Source: Leptolyngbya sp. CCY15150 (GTDB lineage Bacteria > Cyanobacteriota > Cyanobacteriia > RECH01). Taken from it: a stretch of DNA of 64,000 nt. The stretch covers positions 248,001 through 312,000 of the forward strand of contig NZ_JACSWB010000174.1 of assembly GCF_016888135.1 (NCBI RefSeq). The letters are read 5' to 3'. Positions 19,668-28,749 of the stretch are shown here, piece by piece. The notes under the pieces are model-generated. The model saw only the letters and a list, made by a program, of their open reading frames with translations, was not told the DNA's origin and searched no databases. Position numbers and translations under genes: made by a program. Numbering within the stretch: the first letter of the stretch is position 1; every line of letters starts with the position of its first letter.

Positions 19668-20095
19668 TTGAGAAATGCGGCTAGATCCTCGATCGCACCG
19701 TTATAGTTCACAATTGCCTTGACCGAGGCTCGACCGCGAGCCGCCTCATCTAATTTCACCAGATGCCCAAAAACATCCCGCGCAGTCTGTTGAGACTGGG
19801 ATTGCAGTTTGGGCTCTAGGCTGCGAGTTAGCGATGCCATTTTGGTTCGCAATTCTCCCAAGGGGCCATGGATAAACGTTTCAACATCCAGCCACTCTTC
19901 GTTGGCAATCATGGGGGGTACCGCCTCGGTCAGGCGATCGCGCAGATCGGAAACCTCAGTGGTATACCGCTGGATTTGCGCAATCTCCTCGGGGGTATAG
20001 ACGGGGCCAGCGTTAGTCGGCGCAGAACCGCAGCCCACCACCAAAACGGCGATCGCCACCAGCACCCAAGTCATCATGGATCGAGTCCAATTCAT
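19622..20095 (-). CDS. psbQ: Photosystem II lipoprotein CyanoQ (PsbQ)
   Basis: 157 residues. A lipoprotein signal peptide ends with a lipobox (VLVVGC, Cys at residue 22), so the protein is anchored on the lumenal side of the thylakoid. The helical-bundle domain matches CyanoQ: YTPEEIAQIQ, then FIHGPLGELRTKM with SLTRSLEP, then the FGHLVKLDEAA helix. CyanoQ stabilises the oxygen-evolving side of photosystem II. The ATG at 20095 is chosen because GGAGTG lies properly upstream; a frame extension to 20116 adds 7 residues. It ends overlapping a 47-aa gene on the other strand. Confidence 0.9.
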   Translation of the reverse strand: MNWTRSMMTWVLVAIAVLVVGCGSAPTNAGPVYTPEEIAQIQRYTTEVSDLRDRLTEAVPPMIANEEWLDVETFIHGPLGELRTKMASLTRSLEPKLQSQSQQTARDVFGHLVKLDEAARGRASVKAIVNYNGAIEDLAAFLNQVPAEVRGTDEPSV

Positions 20096-20279
20096 AGTTG
20101 ATATCACTCCTGTCAAAACTAATCAGTCTGTTGAGACTATCTGCACTCTAGACTAGATCAGCTTGGCTAGGCACAACAGACACCATCGGAGGACGGTGCC
20201 GTTGGGAGCATCTTTTGAACTATCCAAGATTAATTCAGGGATGAGCAGCGGTTGATCAGGGGTTGATCAGGGGCGATCG

Positions 20280-20849
20280 CTAGTTCATCATCTTGTCTAG
20301 CGCCGAGTCAGCCTCATCATTGGCATCCAGCAGCACCCCATCGGCCGCCTTATTGGCTGCTTCATCGACCGCTTCAGCACCTGCAGCCGCCTCATCCAGA
20401 GCGTCACTCATGTCTTGCCTCACAGCAGAATCCTCAGGCTCATCGATCAGCTCATCTTCGTCCTCGCAGTCGCGATTGGAGATGCGTCCACTGGGAATAG
20501 TGGTGTTGCAGACATAGGCTCCACCCAGTTCCGTGCCAAACACACTCACCCCACGGAGATTGGCATCAAGCAGATTTACGGCAAACATCAACGCCTCATC
20601 CAGCGTCGCTCCCTCCAGGTTTGCCCCCATTAAATTCACCGCCATCAGGTTAGCGCGGGAGAGATTAGCCCTTTCCAAAGTGACCCCACTCAGATTGGAG
20701 CCTCGTAGATCAATGTCTTGGAGGTCACACTCAACACAAGCACGGGTAGCAATGAGCTGATCCAGATCAGCAGTCTGAAAAGCGTAGGCTGGCGCTCCCC
20801 ACATAACTACAGCCATCAAAAGGGCGATTAAAAAGCATTTGAGTTTCAT
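20280..20849 (-). CDS. Secreted pentapeptide-repeat protein
   Basis: 189 residues from the second ATG, which has AAGGAGAC at better spacing than the first (20855). A signal peptide (MKLKCFLIALLMAVV..., cleaved near AYA-FQ) sends it to the periplasm or lumen. Then come about ten pentapeptide repeats of the A(D/N)Lxx type (LSGVTLERANLSRANL and onwards), which fold as a right-handed beta helix, and an acidic Ala/Asp/Glu-rich tail. Two cysteine pairs (ACVEC and CNTT/DCED) may form disulfides. The role is unknown; such lumenal proteins are common in cyanobacteria. Confidence 0.82.
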   Translation of the reverse strand: MKLKCFLIALLMAVVMWGAPAYAFQTADLDQLIATRACVECDLQDIDLRGSNLSGVTLERANLSRANLMAVNLMGANLEGATLDEALMFAVNLLDANLRGVSVFGTELGGAYVCNTTIPSGRISNRDCEDEDELIDEPEDSAVRQDMSDALDEAAAGAEAVDEAANKAADGVLLDANDEADSALDKMMN

Positions 20850-21298
20850 GACCATGTCTCCTTGGGTTTCTCTCTAAAAGTAGGGTGACGCTGCATCTAC
20901 CGTTTGAAACACATCCTGATGGCATCGCCACATACCAGGGATCTAAACGCGTATCTAAGATGGCTGGTTGACTGATAAATCTTTTTACCTAGGCTGGGTT
21001 GAGCAACGTAAAACCCAATACCAGCTTAGATTCCGTTGGGTTACGCTGACGCTAACCCAACCTACAAGAGAATCAAGATCGCAGGAGTTTTGTCCGTCAA
21101 TCAGCCAAGATGGACTTACGTTAGACCGAGTCGATCGGACGATAGAGACCACAAATTATTAAATAGATACAGCAGGGACATCTCTCATTTCGGACAAGAT
21201 GGTTCGCAAATTTGTAGATACTGGTCAACCCGGCGCGGATCCATCAGGATAGAACAAGGAGTATCCCTCATCGTTAACCCATCTCGCCTGCGATCGCT
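20850..21298. other. Non-coding stretch with a palindromic repeat
   Basis: About 450 bp between a minus-strand and a plus-strand gene, so it carries both promoters. At about 21032-21064, GTTGGGTTACGC-TGAC-GCTAACCCAAC forms an inverted repeat of a kind scattered through many cyanobacterial genomes. Otherwise nothing was recognised. Confidence 0.45.
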
Positions 21299-23629
21299 AT
21301 GCCTGGCCCATCTCTTCATTGGCAGCTACAGCCTGCCTCTAGTGTGCCCGATTGGTTTCTGAAAACCGTCCAAGACCATGTGAGCAGTTCTGGGCAGTTT
21401 GCCGCTCAGCTTCTATGGCAGCGAGGTATTCGCACCGCAGAGACCTTAACGGGATTCCTCAATCCTGATCACTATCAACCCACCAGCCCCTCAGCCTTTG
21501 GGGTTGAAATAGACTGGGCGATCGCTCGTATCCAGCAGGCCTGCGATCGCCAAGAGCGAGTAGCGATCTGGGGCGATTTTGATGCCGATGGGGTGACAGC
21601 AACCTCGGTGCTGTGGGAAGGGCTGGGCGACTTTTTTCCGGCACCCGAGCAACTGCGCTACGTCATTCCCAATCGCCTGAAAGAATCCCACGGTCTCACC
21701 TGCCAAGGGCTCGATGACCTGGCCCAGGAAGGGGTGACCTTGGTGATCACCTGCGATACCGGCAGCACCAATCTAGCGGAACTGGATCATGCTCAAACCC
21801 TAGGCATCGACGTGATTGTCACCGATCACCACACCCTGCCCGACACCCGTCCTGCGGTTGTCGCCTTGATCAATCCCCGCAGTCTGCCCCGCGACCATCC
21901 CCTAGCCCACCTCTCCGGCGTGGCCGTGGCCTACAAACTAGTGGAAGCACTTTACCAAGCCAGCCCCAAGGTTGCCGGCCGTTCCCTAGAATCGCTGCTG
22001 GATCTGGTTGCCATTGGTCTCATTGCCGATTTGGTGCAGCTTAGCGGCGACTGTCGCTATTTGGCGCAGCGTGGCATTCAGCGGCTGCAACTGCAGAGCG
22101 GCAAAACACCCACACGACCGGGCGTGGCAAGGCTGCTAGAACTCTGTAAGCGATCGGGCGATCGCCCCACGGATATTTCCTATGGTCTAGGGCCGCGCAT
22201 TAATGCCATCAGTCGCGTGCAGGGAGATGCCCGCTTTTGCGTGGAGTTACTCACCAGTGCCGACAGCGATCGCTGTCGGCAGTTGGCTGAACAAACGGAA
22301 TTGGCCAATGCCCGCCGTAAGTCGCTGCAGAGAGATGTCGTGCGAGATGTGCGTCTGCGTCTGGCGCAGGTGGATTTATCGACGACCTATGTAATTGTGC
22401 TGGACGATCCGCAGTGGTCGGTAGGCGTCTTGGGTCTCGTAGCCGGACAAATTGCCCGCGAGTATGGCCGCCCCACCATTCTGCTGAACAGCGAGGTGAC
22501 GACGGAACACCCCATGGCCCGAGGCTCCGCCCGATCGCTGCACCAGATAGATCTATACGATCTAATGCAGGGACAGCAGCATTTACTCCATCGCTTTGGC
22601 GGTCATCCCTTTGCTGCCGGCCTGAGTCTACCGGTGGAGCATCTGCCCCTATTTGCCGATGCCATCAATCGAGACTATCGCCAGCGCTACGGCTCCATCG
22701 AACCGGTGGTCACCCTAGATGCAGACTTGGTGGTGACCGTAGCTCAGCTTGGCCCAGATCTATTTCGGGAACTGAAGCTGCTGGAACCTTGTGGTATCGG
22801 CAATCCAGCACCGCTACTGCTGATCCAAAACTGCTGGTTTGAGAAAGTGTCGAACCAGAATATTAAAGACTGGCGCGGTCGCAAGGTGCAGTACATCAAA
22901 ACCCAGTTTGAGCTATGGGACAACTCAGTGCCCCAAGGGTTTCCGGGGGTGTGGTGGGAGCATTATCGAGACGAGGTGCCCCGCGATCGCTGCGATGCTC
23001 TTGTGGAACTCGACTTTAATGCCTACCGCAAACGGTATGAGGTGCGGCTAGTAGCCGTGCGCTCCCAGGGAAAGGCCATGGCCACAACTCCGCCCAAGGA
23101 CTGGATTCTCGACTGGCGAGGGCGATCGCTCCAAGACATCCCTACCGATCCAACCTACCTAGTGGTCGAGCATTGTCCTACCACCTGGAACGACCTCTAT
23201 GCTTGGTTTCGCCGCGCCCATCACCAAGGTTGTGCCCTAGCGATCGCCTACCCCCAGCCCTCTGCCCAGCCACCAAGGCTGATCTGGCAAGAGCTGGTGG
23301 GCATTGCCAAATATCTCAGCCGCACCCAGCAGCCCGTCAGCCGTCAACGGCTGCTGCAGAAGCTAGGCATCCGCGATCGCTCCCTCCAGGTTGGCATCCA
23401 GGCCCTGCAAACCCTGGGCTTCACCGTCACATCCTCACCCGAGGGTCTACAAATGGGCTACGAAGCAGCGATCGCTGAGGAAAACCATGCACTGGAGAAC
23501 CATGAGAGAGCGATCGCCCTATTCCTGGCCGCCCTACAAGAAGAGCAGTTCCGGCAGCGCTATTTTTACCAAATTCCCATCGACACCATTCGTTCCCTAG
23601 CTCAGCAAGCCCTGATGGCTGACGCCTGA
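21299..23629 (+). CDS. recJ: Single-stranded-DNA-specific exonuclease RecJ
   Basis: 776 residues. A 5'-3' exonuclease for single-stranded DNA in recombination and mismatch repair. DHH-domain motifs appear in order: GDFDADGVTATSV (motif I), TCDTGSTN (motif II), VTDHHTLPD (the DHH motif, near residue 181) and NPRSLP (motif IV). The DHHA1 part includes GRPTILLN and HRFGGHPFAAGLSLP near residue 430. The C-terminal extension of about 200 residues is longer than in E. coli RecJ (577 aa) but usual for cyanobacteria. It includes an OB-like region and a winged-helix-like end. Confidence 0.93.
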   Translation: MPGPSLHWQLQPASSVPDWFLKTVQDHVSSSGQFAAQLLWQRGIRTAETLTGFLNPDHYQPTSPSAFGVEIDWAIARIQQACDRQERVAIWGDFDADGVTATSVLWEGLGDFFPAPEQLRYVIPNRLKESHGLTCQGLDDLAQEGVTLVITCDTGSTNLAELDHAQTLGIDVIVTDHHTLPDTRPAVVALINPRSLPRDHPLAHLSGVAVAYKLVEALYQASPKVAGRSLESLLDLVAIGLIADLVQLSGDCRYLAQRGIQRLQLQSGKTPTRPGVARLLELCKRSGDRPTDISYGLGPRINAISRVQGDARFCVELLTSADSDRCRQLAEQTELANARRKSLQRDVVRDVRLRLAQVDLSTTYVIVLDDPQWSVGVLGLVAGQIAREYGRPTILLNSEVTTEHPMARGSARSLHQIDLYDLMQGQQHLLHRFGGHPFAAGLSLPVEHLPLFADAINRDYRQRYGSIEPVVTLDADLVVTVAQLGPDLFRELKLLEPCGIGNPAPLLLIQNCWFEKVSNQNIKDWRGRKVQYIKTQFELWDNSVPQGFPGVWWEHYRDEVPRDRCDALVELDFNAYRKRYEVRLVAVRSQGKAMATTPPKDWILDWRGRSLQDIPTDPTYLVVEHCPTTWNDLYAWFRRAHHQGCALAIAYPQPSAQPPRLIWQELVGIAKYLSRTQQPVSRQRLLQKLGIRDRSLQVGIQALQTLGFTVTSSPEGLQMGYEAAIAEENHALENHERAIALFLAALQEEQFRQRYFYQIPIDTIRSLAQQALMADA

Positions 23630-23810
23630 TTGTTGATGTTGAACGAGCTGTGAGGCATTGCAGGCGATCGCCCAGCCTATGTCAGGGTTTGTAAACTTAT
23701 TGGGCCCAATACCCAGATCTAGGCTTCATTCTGTAAAAATGAATACAGAAATAATCTTAGTCTCCCTCACGTAAAGAAGAGGCAAGGATTTTGATCAGAC
23801 GCTAGGCAAG

Positions 23811-24062
23811 ATGGAGAACATGATGTCCTTGATCACCACCGATTCACCCGACACCTCGGTTCAAGGAGCTGCGATCGCATGGCAGCATCCGGTTTGTCAT
23901 ATCACCTATAACCGTGATACGTGGGTGCAGTTGTTTCACCCGCCCAGCGAGTATGGGGCACAGGAAGCGAAGCTGCTATGTCAATCCTCGCAAACAGCAT
24001 GGGTTGCCTGGGTGCCCAATCACGGCGAGATCGTGTTGGATAGAAGCCATTTCTATTGCTAG
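23811..24062 (+). CDS. Small conserved cyanobacterial protein
   Basis: 83 residues, no signal peptide. The central and C-terminal part (AKLLCQSSQTAWVAWVPNHG, then EIVLDRSHFY) is a pattern I know from short cyanobacterial hypothetical proteins. Function unknown. The start is uncertain: three ATGs lie within 15 bases, and GGAG lies just before the second and third. Expressed alone as far as can be seen. Confidence 0.6.
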   Translation: MENMMSLITTDSPDTSVQGAAIAWQHPVCHITYNRDTWVQLFHPPSEYGAQEAKLLCQSSQTAWVAWVPNHGEIVLDRSHFYC

Positions 24063-24210
24063 ATCTGGCATGAATCTGGATTGGTCTGGATTGATCTGGA
24101 CTTTCTAGTATCTAAGGTTAACCACCCATGGTCGCGATACATCTGGCAGGGTGTGGCTGGCCTTAGATACTCCACAGACGTAACCATTTGTTGATTAAAG
24201 CAGTAGGGCC

Positions 24211-24441
24211 ATGGAGTCAAGTATTGACTGGGATGAAATGTTCGAATATCTGCCAGGCATGGTGGTAGAACTCAAGGAGCGTCCTGGCGTTACCTATGAA
24301 ATCGATTGCTATGAAGCCATGCTGGTGCCGCCCGTGTGGTTGGTGGGCGATCCACGACCGCGCTATCCCCACGAGCTGACGATCCTTTCCCGTCAAGCTA
24401 TCCAAACCTGTGACTTGGAGTTACACACGTCCCTGGCATAA
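24211..24441 (+). CDS. Small conserved acidic protein of unknown function
   Basis: 76 residues, acidic N-terminal half (SSIDWDEMFEYLPGMVVELKE), soluble, one cysteine near the end of the body. No recognised domain, but composition and codon use are gene-like and there is no competing frame. It is followed by a dispersed repeat copy (24468-24579). Confidence 0.5.
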   Translation: MESSIDWDEMFEYLPGMVVELKERPGVTYEIDCYEAMLVPPVWLVGDPRPRYPHELTILSRQAIQTCDLELHTSLA

Positions 24442-24467
24442 CGTTTCCCCACCCCCGACAACTTAAA

Positions 24468-24579
24468 TATCGTTCCTACGCTGAGCATGGGAATGATCCA
24501 AGCGGCGCTCCTGCGCCCAGACCTAGCCGCAGGAGCAACCAAGACAGGTGACAACGCGGGACGCTGGCACCATAAGAAG
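24468..24579. repeat. Dispersed repeat family, copy A
   Basis: Starts TATCGTTCCTACGCTGAGCATGG and ends GCTGGCACCATAAGAAG. It shares with copies at 59908-60084 and 62618-62878 an identical 18-base core, GCTCCTGCGCCCAGACCT (here 24507-24524). In this copy the core opens a perfect 9-bp hairpin: GCTCCTGCG / CGCAGGAGC. No open frame. It lies between a small gene and the end of the gas-vesicle operon. Confidence 0.75.
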
Positions 24580-24605
24580 AGACTGTTGAGGCTAAGCGAG
24601 TCTAG

Positions 24606-24869
24606 CTATTCCTCATCATCCTCTGCTGCATTGCGTCGCGCTTCATCTTCCATAGCTTGAATCGCCAGCAGCAATTCCTCTTCTTGCAGTTCAAACTCCT
24701 CTTCCTCAAGATCACCCATATCAAACCGCAACTGCAGTTCTAACAGTTGCTTTTTCAAGTTCTCGGTATCGTCAAGCTGGGTGTCTGCCTGTTCTAGAAT
24801 TTTCTCGCCAATCCAGGACAGACCCTTCAGGGGAGCCGTAATGGGAGATATGAGCAGATCAAAAAACAT
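24606..24869 (-). CDS. gvpG: Gas vesicle protein GvpG
   Basis: 87 residues, the family length. The N-terminus MFFDLLISPITAPLKGLSWIGEKI is the GvpG signature, followed by a charged helix rich in Glu with LLELQLRFDMGDLEEEEFE. GvpG is a minor protein needed for gas-vesicle assembly, interacting with GvpF/L. Last gene of the operon as visible; it starts 29 bp after gvpF/L. Confidence 0.93.
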   Translation of the reverse strand: MFFDLLISPITAPLKGLSWIGEKILEQADTQLDDTENLKKQLLELQLRFDMGDLEEEEFELQEEELLLAIQAMEDEARRNAAEDDEE

Positions 24870-24898
24870 GGTACATGCCTCGCAGCAATGAGGGGGCG

Positions 24899-25642
24899 TT
24901 AATTCAACGTATCAAGCTGAGCAAAGTTAAAGGGCGCAGTGAAGTTGTTGTAGCGAATACGTAACCGATCATCAAAGGTTTGATCCAGCTCCTCCACGCG
25001 ATCGCCAAAGGCTGGTTCGTCATCCCAAGGAATTAAATAGGCAGCATTGTAGATCATGGTATCGGTGAGCGGATCGTTTTCAACCACCTCAGCCGCTAGG
25101 GGATTGAGGGCATCCTGGAAGGTTTTGATCACCGCCTGCTTGCGATCGCCCATGGCTTCATCAATCGCCTGACCAATTTGGATCACCTGCTCCATACTCA
25201 ACGATTTACCCATGAGGCGATCGCGCTCTGCCCGTAGATCCTCATGCTCGGCCATCAGCGATTCCAGCTCCGTAGCCGTTTCCCAATAGACCTTGATACC
25301 CACCTCCCGCTGACCGTCTAGCCGCTCTAGCAGCGTCTTCAGACCAGCGGCGTGAGGGATAATCAACTGCGCTTCCACTGCCGTCCAGTCTTCAATAATC
25401 AAACCGAAGCGTAGAGGCAATAGGGTACGATAGCCACTTTCCATCGCTTGTTCCAGCACCCGCTCATGGCCTAAGAGATTGCGGCGGCTGGCCAGATAGC
25501 GCTCTTGCTGAGCTTCAGAATATAAGAAAGTGAAGGAATCAATGCGATGCGTATGAACCGGTTGTTGATCCAGCCCAACTAGCTCTAAGTTGCGCGGGCC
25601 AGGATATGGAAAGATGCCATATAAATAAAGACCGTATCCCAT
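24899..25642 (-). CDS. gvpF: Gas vesicle protein GvpF/GvpL
   Basis: 247 residues. The two-domain GvpF/L family protein begins GYGLYLYGIFPYPGP and contains LLPLRFGLII and VGIKVYWE; the end DRLRIRYNNFTAPFNFAQLD is characteristic. GvpF lies at the gas-facing side or acts as an assembly factor contacting GvpA. Only one GvpF/L is seen in this window. It lies 91 bp downstream of gvpK. Confidence 0.93.
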   Translation of the reverse strand: MGYGLYLYGIFPYPGPRNLELVGLDQQPVHTHRIDSFTFLYSEAQQERYLASRRNLLGHERVLEQAMESGYRTLLPLRFGLIIEDWTAVEAQLIIPHAAGLKTLLERLDGQREVGIKVYWETATELESLMAEHEDLRAERDRLMGKSLSMEQVIQIGQAIDEAMGDRKQAVIKTFQDALNPLAAEVVENDPLTDTMIYNAAYLIPWDDEPAFGDRVEELDQTFDDRLRIRYNNFTAPFNFAQLDTLN

Positions 25643-25733
25643 AACAATAAGCCTGATGATAAGTGCCGTGTCTCTACCCTTTCCAGTCGAGTCTAGGGTA
25701 TTTCCGTGCAGTCTGCCGGATTGTTCACCAGGC

Positions 25734-26279
25734 TTAAGAATCTTTCGCTGGCCCTAGGCTGGCTTGCTCTCGAAGAGTTGGAGCAGGCAAACTGGAGAGG
25801 GGGCGCGACGTCAACACCAGGCGCAGTTTGGCTTGAATCAGGTTCAGGTCAGCGAGACCTAGGTTCACATCCCCTTCCACGACAACACCGGTATGGAGCA
25901 GGCGATCGAGGAGTTCTAGGATCGATGGGTTGGCCGACGACTCACCGGGATAGTAGCTATTATCCTTGGGCAACAAGGTGCCAAATTCGCCCAGATCAAG
26001 GTTGAGGTCGGCGGGATCGACATCAAAGAAATCACACAGCTTCAGCACCTGTTCTTCCAGTTGACGGATGCTGTCGGCGGCCCGCTCTAGGTCGCGATCG
26101 CTCAATTCTCCAGCCTCCATGCGGCGGATCACCTGAGCTTCCATGAGCTGGCGCACCAGCTCAATGACCGTTAGCAAGAGCGGAGCCAGCCCGGCATCCG
26201 ATGAACTGCCCGACGAAAAGGACGGCTTGATGAGGAGTTCCTCAGGGGCAGGTTGAAACGGTAGATCTGAGGAAGTCAT
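25734..26279 (-). CDS. gvpK: Gas vesicle protein GvpK with GvpA-like C-terminal segment
   Basis: 181 residues. The GvpK core is GLAPLLLTVIELVRQLMEAQVIRRME followed by a helix and LCDFFDVDPADLNLDLGEFG. After it comes a segment of about 45 residues (PSILELLDRLLHTGVVVEGD, then VNLGLADLNLIQAKLRLVL) that lines up with GvpA: helix, DR-x-L-x-x-G-x-V-V, two strands and helix 2. GvpK is a regulatory or assembly factor of the shell. It starts 9 bp after the 55-aa ORF upstream. Confidence 0.93.
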   Translation of the reverse strand: MTSSDLPFQPAPEELLIKPSFSSGSSSDAGLAPLLLTVIELVRQLMEAQVIRRMEAGELSDRDLERAADSIRQLEEQVLKLCDFFDVDPADLNLDLGEFGTLLPKDNSYYPGESSANPSILELLDRLLHTGVVVEGDVNLGLADLNLIQAKLRLVLTSRPLSSLPAPTLREQASLGPAKDS

Positions 26280-26288
26280 GAACGCATG

Positions 26289-26456
26289 TTAGGTCTGACG
26301 GGATTGCTCGGTCTGACGGGATTGACTGGTCTGACGAGTAAAGTCTTGTTGATACTTTAGAAAGGCTGTATGCCATTCTCGAAAGCGACGTTCGCCATCA
26401 CGCACCAGCATTTGACGATAGTGCTCAGAATCAAGATAGGGTTTAGTTTGGCTCAT
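26289..26456 (-). CDS. 55-residue protein in the gas-vesicle operon
   Basis: Small basic, helical protein starting MSQTKPYLDSEHYRQM with RDGERRFREWHTAFLKYQQ. It ends in a six-residue tandem repeat (RQTSQS / RQTEQS / RQT) encoded by an 18-bp DNA repeat at about 26292-26340. AGGAG sits 8 nt before the ATG, giving good support for translation. It lies 9 bp from gvpK, between gvpJ and gvpK, where Microcystis has its gvpX gene; I cannot confirm homology. It could be an assembly or interaction factor (inference). Confidence 0.7.
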   Translation of the reverse strand: MSQTKPYLDSEHYRQMLVRDGERRFREWHTAFLKYQQDFTRQTSQSRQTEQSRQT

Positions 26457-26664
26457 GGTTGGGCTCCTACTCTAGGATAACGATTTTGGCATGAGAGTTG
26501 TATGTGCCAACGCGATCGCCTATGGGTTTCACTAGCGATCGCATCCAAGTGGTTAGATCCTACCCTGTCCATTCAACGCTAAACGATTATGCCGAGGATG
26601 CCTACCCCTTGGGTTGTAATTTGGGATCAAAATCTGGAGACAAACTACGGCATGTGCTACGGCG

Positions 26665-26853
26665 CTAGCGATCGATCCATTGGTGAATACGCCACTGGCG
26701 ATGCTGCTCGTGGGAGCGCTGGGCTCCTTGGGCGGCTTGAATACGGCCGCTATCGAGGGCAACCCACGATAGACGGCTGAGCGTTGAACTAGCGCGAAAA
26801 CTGGGAATAGCACGGCAGGTAGCAATCTGCCGCATGGATTTGACAGTAATCAA
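26665..26853 (-). CDS. Possible 62-residue protein in the gas-vesicle operon (TTG start)
   Basis: An Arg/Gln/His-rich frame between gvpJ and the 55-aa ORF. It starts at TTG with a strong GGAGG 8 nt upstream; an in-frame ATG follows at codon 7. Codon choice and amphipathic composition (RQIATCRAIPSFRASS at the start, HEQHRQWRIHQWIDR at the end) are gene-like, but no family is recognised. An opposite-strand frame (26589-26780) competes for the same DNA, so confidence is limited. Confidence 0.4.
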   Translation of the reverse strand: MITVKSMRQIATCRAIPSFRASSTLSRLSWVALDSGRIQAAQGAQRSHEQHRQWRIHQWIDR

Positions 26854-26938
26854 CGACCTATCCTCCGGGTCTGTAGGACAGCTAGATGAGAGATGGGGCT
26901 GATGGGATGAACAACGCTAGCTGGCTAGCCATCTGCCT

Positions 26939-27301
26939 CTAGTCTAACCGAGCATCAGATGTAGCTGGAGCCGCCTTGAGAGCTTTTAACTCGTTTTCCA
27001 AACCCTCCAGCCGCGCCTGTAGTTCTTGGTTGGTTTCCATGAGCTGACGGGCCTGGCCACTCAGGAAAGGATCGCTTTCCCACCAGTTGATGCCAATTTC
27101 ACGAGCTTTATCGACGGACGAAATCAGCAGGCGAATCCGAATGCTGAGGAGTTCAGTCGATCCAACGGAAACGGAGATATCGCCTGCAATCACGATGCCT
27201 TTATCCAACACCCGCTCTAAAACATCCGCTAAGGTTGATCCCTGAGTTGAGGTGGTAATCGTGCGCTGGGGGTTGGTAGTGCGTGCGGGGGTAGCGTTCA
27301 T
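26939..27301 (-). CDS. gvpJ: Gas vesicle protein GvpJ (GvpA-family minor shell protein)
   Basis: 120 residues. A GvpA-like core (STLADVLERVLDKGIVIAGD, then ISVSVGSTELLSIRIRLLI) is followed by NWWESDPFLSG and a coiled-coil-like helix (TNQELQARLEGLENELKAL). That extension distinguishes GvpJ from GvpA. GvpJ is a minor structural protein, thought to sit at the tips or help nucleation. It starts 20 bp after gvpN. Confidence 0.92.
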   Translation of the reverse strand: MNATPARTTNPQRTITTSTQGSTLADVLERVLDKGIVIAGDISVSVGSTELLSIRIRLLISSVDKAREIGINWWESDPFLSGQARQLMETNQELQARLEGLENELKALKAAPATSDARLD

Positions 27302-27321
27302 GGGGGGTCACGGGTAAGACA

Positions 27322-28749
27322 TCAAGACAAGTCAGTCAGGGGCAGTCTATCACGGGATAGATCGCTGAGGCGGTAGATCGACGTAGCGTCGCCGGTGCTC
27401 TGCTTGGCGAGAAAGCCCTTCGCTAGGAGCGATCGCAACGCATTCACCGACTGAACGCGATTGATACCCAAGGCCGCTTCTACATCCGACGGACGGGCCG
27501 CTTCTACCTCTTGGAAATAAGCATAGACATCTGCCACAAAGGGCGTTGGATCTGCGATCGCTGCTTGATCAACGGGTTCCTCGACCGCTAGGTCGCTGGA
27601 CAGATCGTCTAGGCTTGGAGACTTTGGGGGCAAGGGGTTCTCCGGCTGCGCCAGATCCTCTGCAATGGGCTGTTCTACCACATCTTCAACCACGGGGGTA
27701 GCAGGGGTGGGTACGGCGGACGATACGGGCTCATCCAAGACAGTAGGCTGGGCAGACTCAAACGGGTCGGCGATCGCGCTCGATTGGGCGATCGCGTCGG
27801 CTTCAGGGCGATCGCTAACGGGCGCTTGACCGGGAGCCCCAACCGGTATGGTGATCGTGGTATCGCCACAGATCAGGCTATTGAACACTTCCCATAGCGC
27901 TTGGGTGGCATCTGCTAGCGAACCATCCGTACGCGACAGCAGCATATCTTGACAGATATCGCGGAATTCTTCATTGGTTGTGATGACCTCAACCTCATGC
28001 TCAAAGCAAACTTTGGCAATCATCAAGCAGGGACGTAGTCCTGAAGAATTCACGGCTCCGGTGTTCGCGCGGAACGCCCGCACCAGTTTGACAATCAACG
28101 AAGCACTCAAGCGATCGATGCCGGTTTTATGGACAACAATTTCTTGCTGAGTTAGCTCATCGGGCTCGGGAATATTGATGGTGATCATCCGATCCAGAAG
28201 AGCATCCTGGGTGTCGTGTACCCCGCAATATTCCTCAGGGTTAGAGGTAAAGATGGCGCGGAAGTTAGGATCGACCCGAATATATTCCGTGCGGTTGCCG
28301 TTGGGCGGCAGCACCAAGAGCTTTTCTTCCAACGCCGACAGGAGAACGTTGTTCACCTCCGGGCGCGATCGGTTGAATTCGTCATACACCAGGGTGAAGC
28401 CTTCACGGCAGGCCAGGGTGAGGCGCGAATCAACCCAGTTGTGGCGCAGTTCGTCTTCCATCTTGACGACACTGTGGATAAAGTTATCCACCACTTTTTT
28501 GCGGGTGTAGCCAAGTTGGTTGCCAATCAGGTCAGAGGTTTTAAACTCATCATCCCCAAACAGCAGCATGATCGGACGGCTGATCAAATCTGCCAGATGT
28601 AGGGCAAGGGTGGTTTTACCGGTGCCGGCAGGGCCCCGTAGATGCACCGGATAGCCTGATTGTAGGTAGCGCAAGGCGCGGGTCGCGACACGCTCAATAG
28701 ATGGGGTTGAAACAAATCGCCGGGGCCGGGCTTGGAGAACAGTGGTCAC
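27322..28749 (-). CDS. gvpN: Gas vesicle ATPase GvpN with C-terminal winged-helix-like domain
   Basis: 475 residues, well above the usual 300-370. An AAA+ MoxR-type ATPase with Walker A GPAGTGKT (residues 39-46), Walker [10 protein letters not shown] and sensor [12 protein letters not shown]; it drives vesicle growth or assembly. After the AAA+ part comes an acidic, Pro/Val-rich linker (about 310-400). A final domain of about 70 residues (405-475) follows, with [20 protein letters not shown]. The same domain type is at the end of the neighbouring GvpC. It overlaps gvpC by 4 bp (ATGA), so translation is coupled. Confidence 0.92.
   Translation of the reverse strand: MTTVLQARPRRFVSTPSIERVATRALRYLQSGYPVHLRGPAGTGKTTLALHLADLISRPIMLLFGDDEFKTSDLIGNQLGYTRKKVVDNFIHSVVKMEDELRHNWVDSRLTLACREGFTLVYDEFNRSRPEVNNVLLSALEEKLLVLPPNGNRTEYIRVDPNFRAIFTSNPEEYCGVHDTQDALLDRMITINIPEPDELTQQEIVVHKTGIDRLSASLIVKLVRAFRANTGAVNSSGLRPCLMIAKVCFEHEVEVITTNEEFRDICQDMLLSRTDGSLADATQALWEVFNSLICGDTTITIPVGAPGQAPVSDRPEADAIAQSSAIADPFESAQPTVLDEPVSSAVPTPATPVVEDVVEQPIAEDLAQPENPLPPKSPSLDDLSSDLAVEEPVDQAAIADPTPFVADVYAYFQEVEAARPSDVEAALGINRVQSVNALRSLLAKGFLAKQSTGDATSIYRLSDLSRDRLPLTDLS

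Noticed and set aside
26589-26780. 63-codon plus-strand frame in the gvpJ-gvpK gap
   Set aside because: It opposes the operon and has no Shine-Dalgarno; the overlapping minus-strand frame has one and fits the operon.
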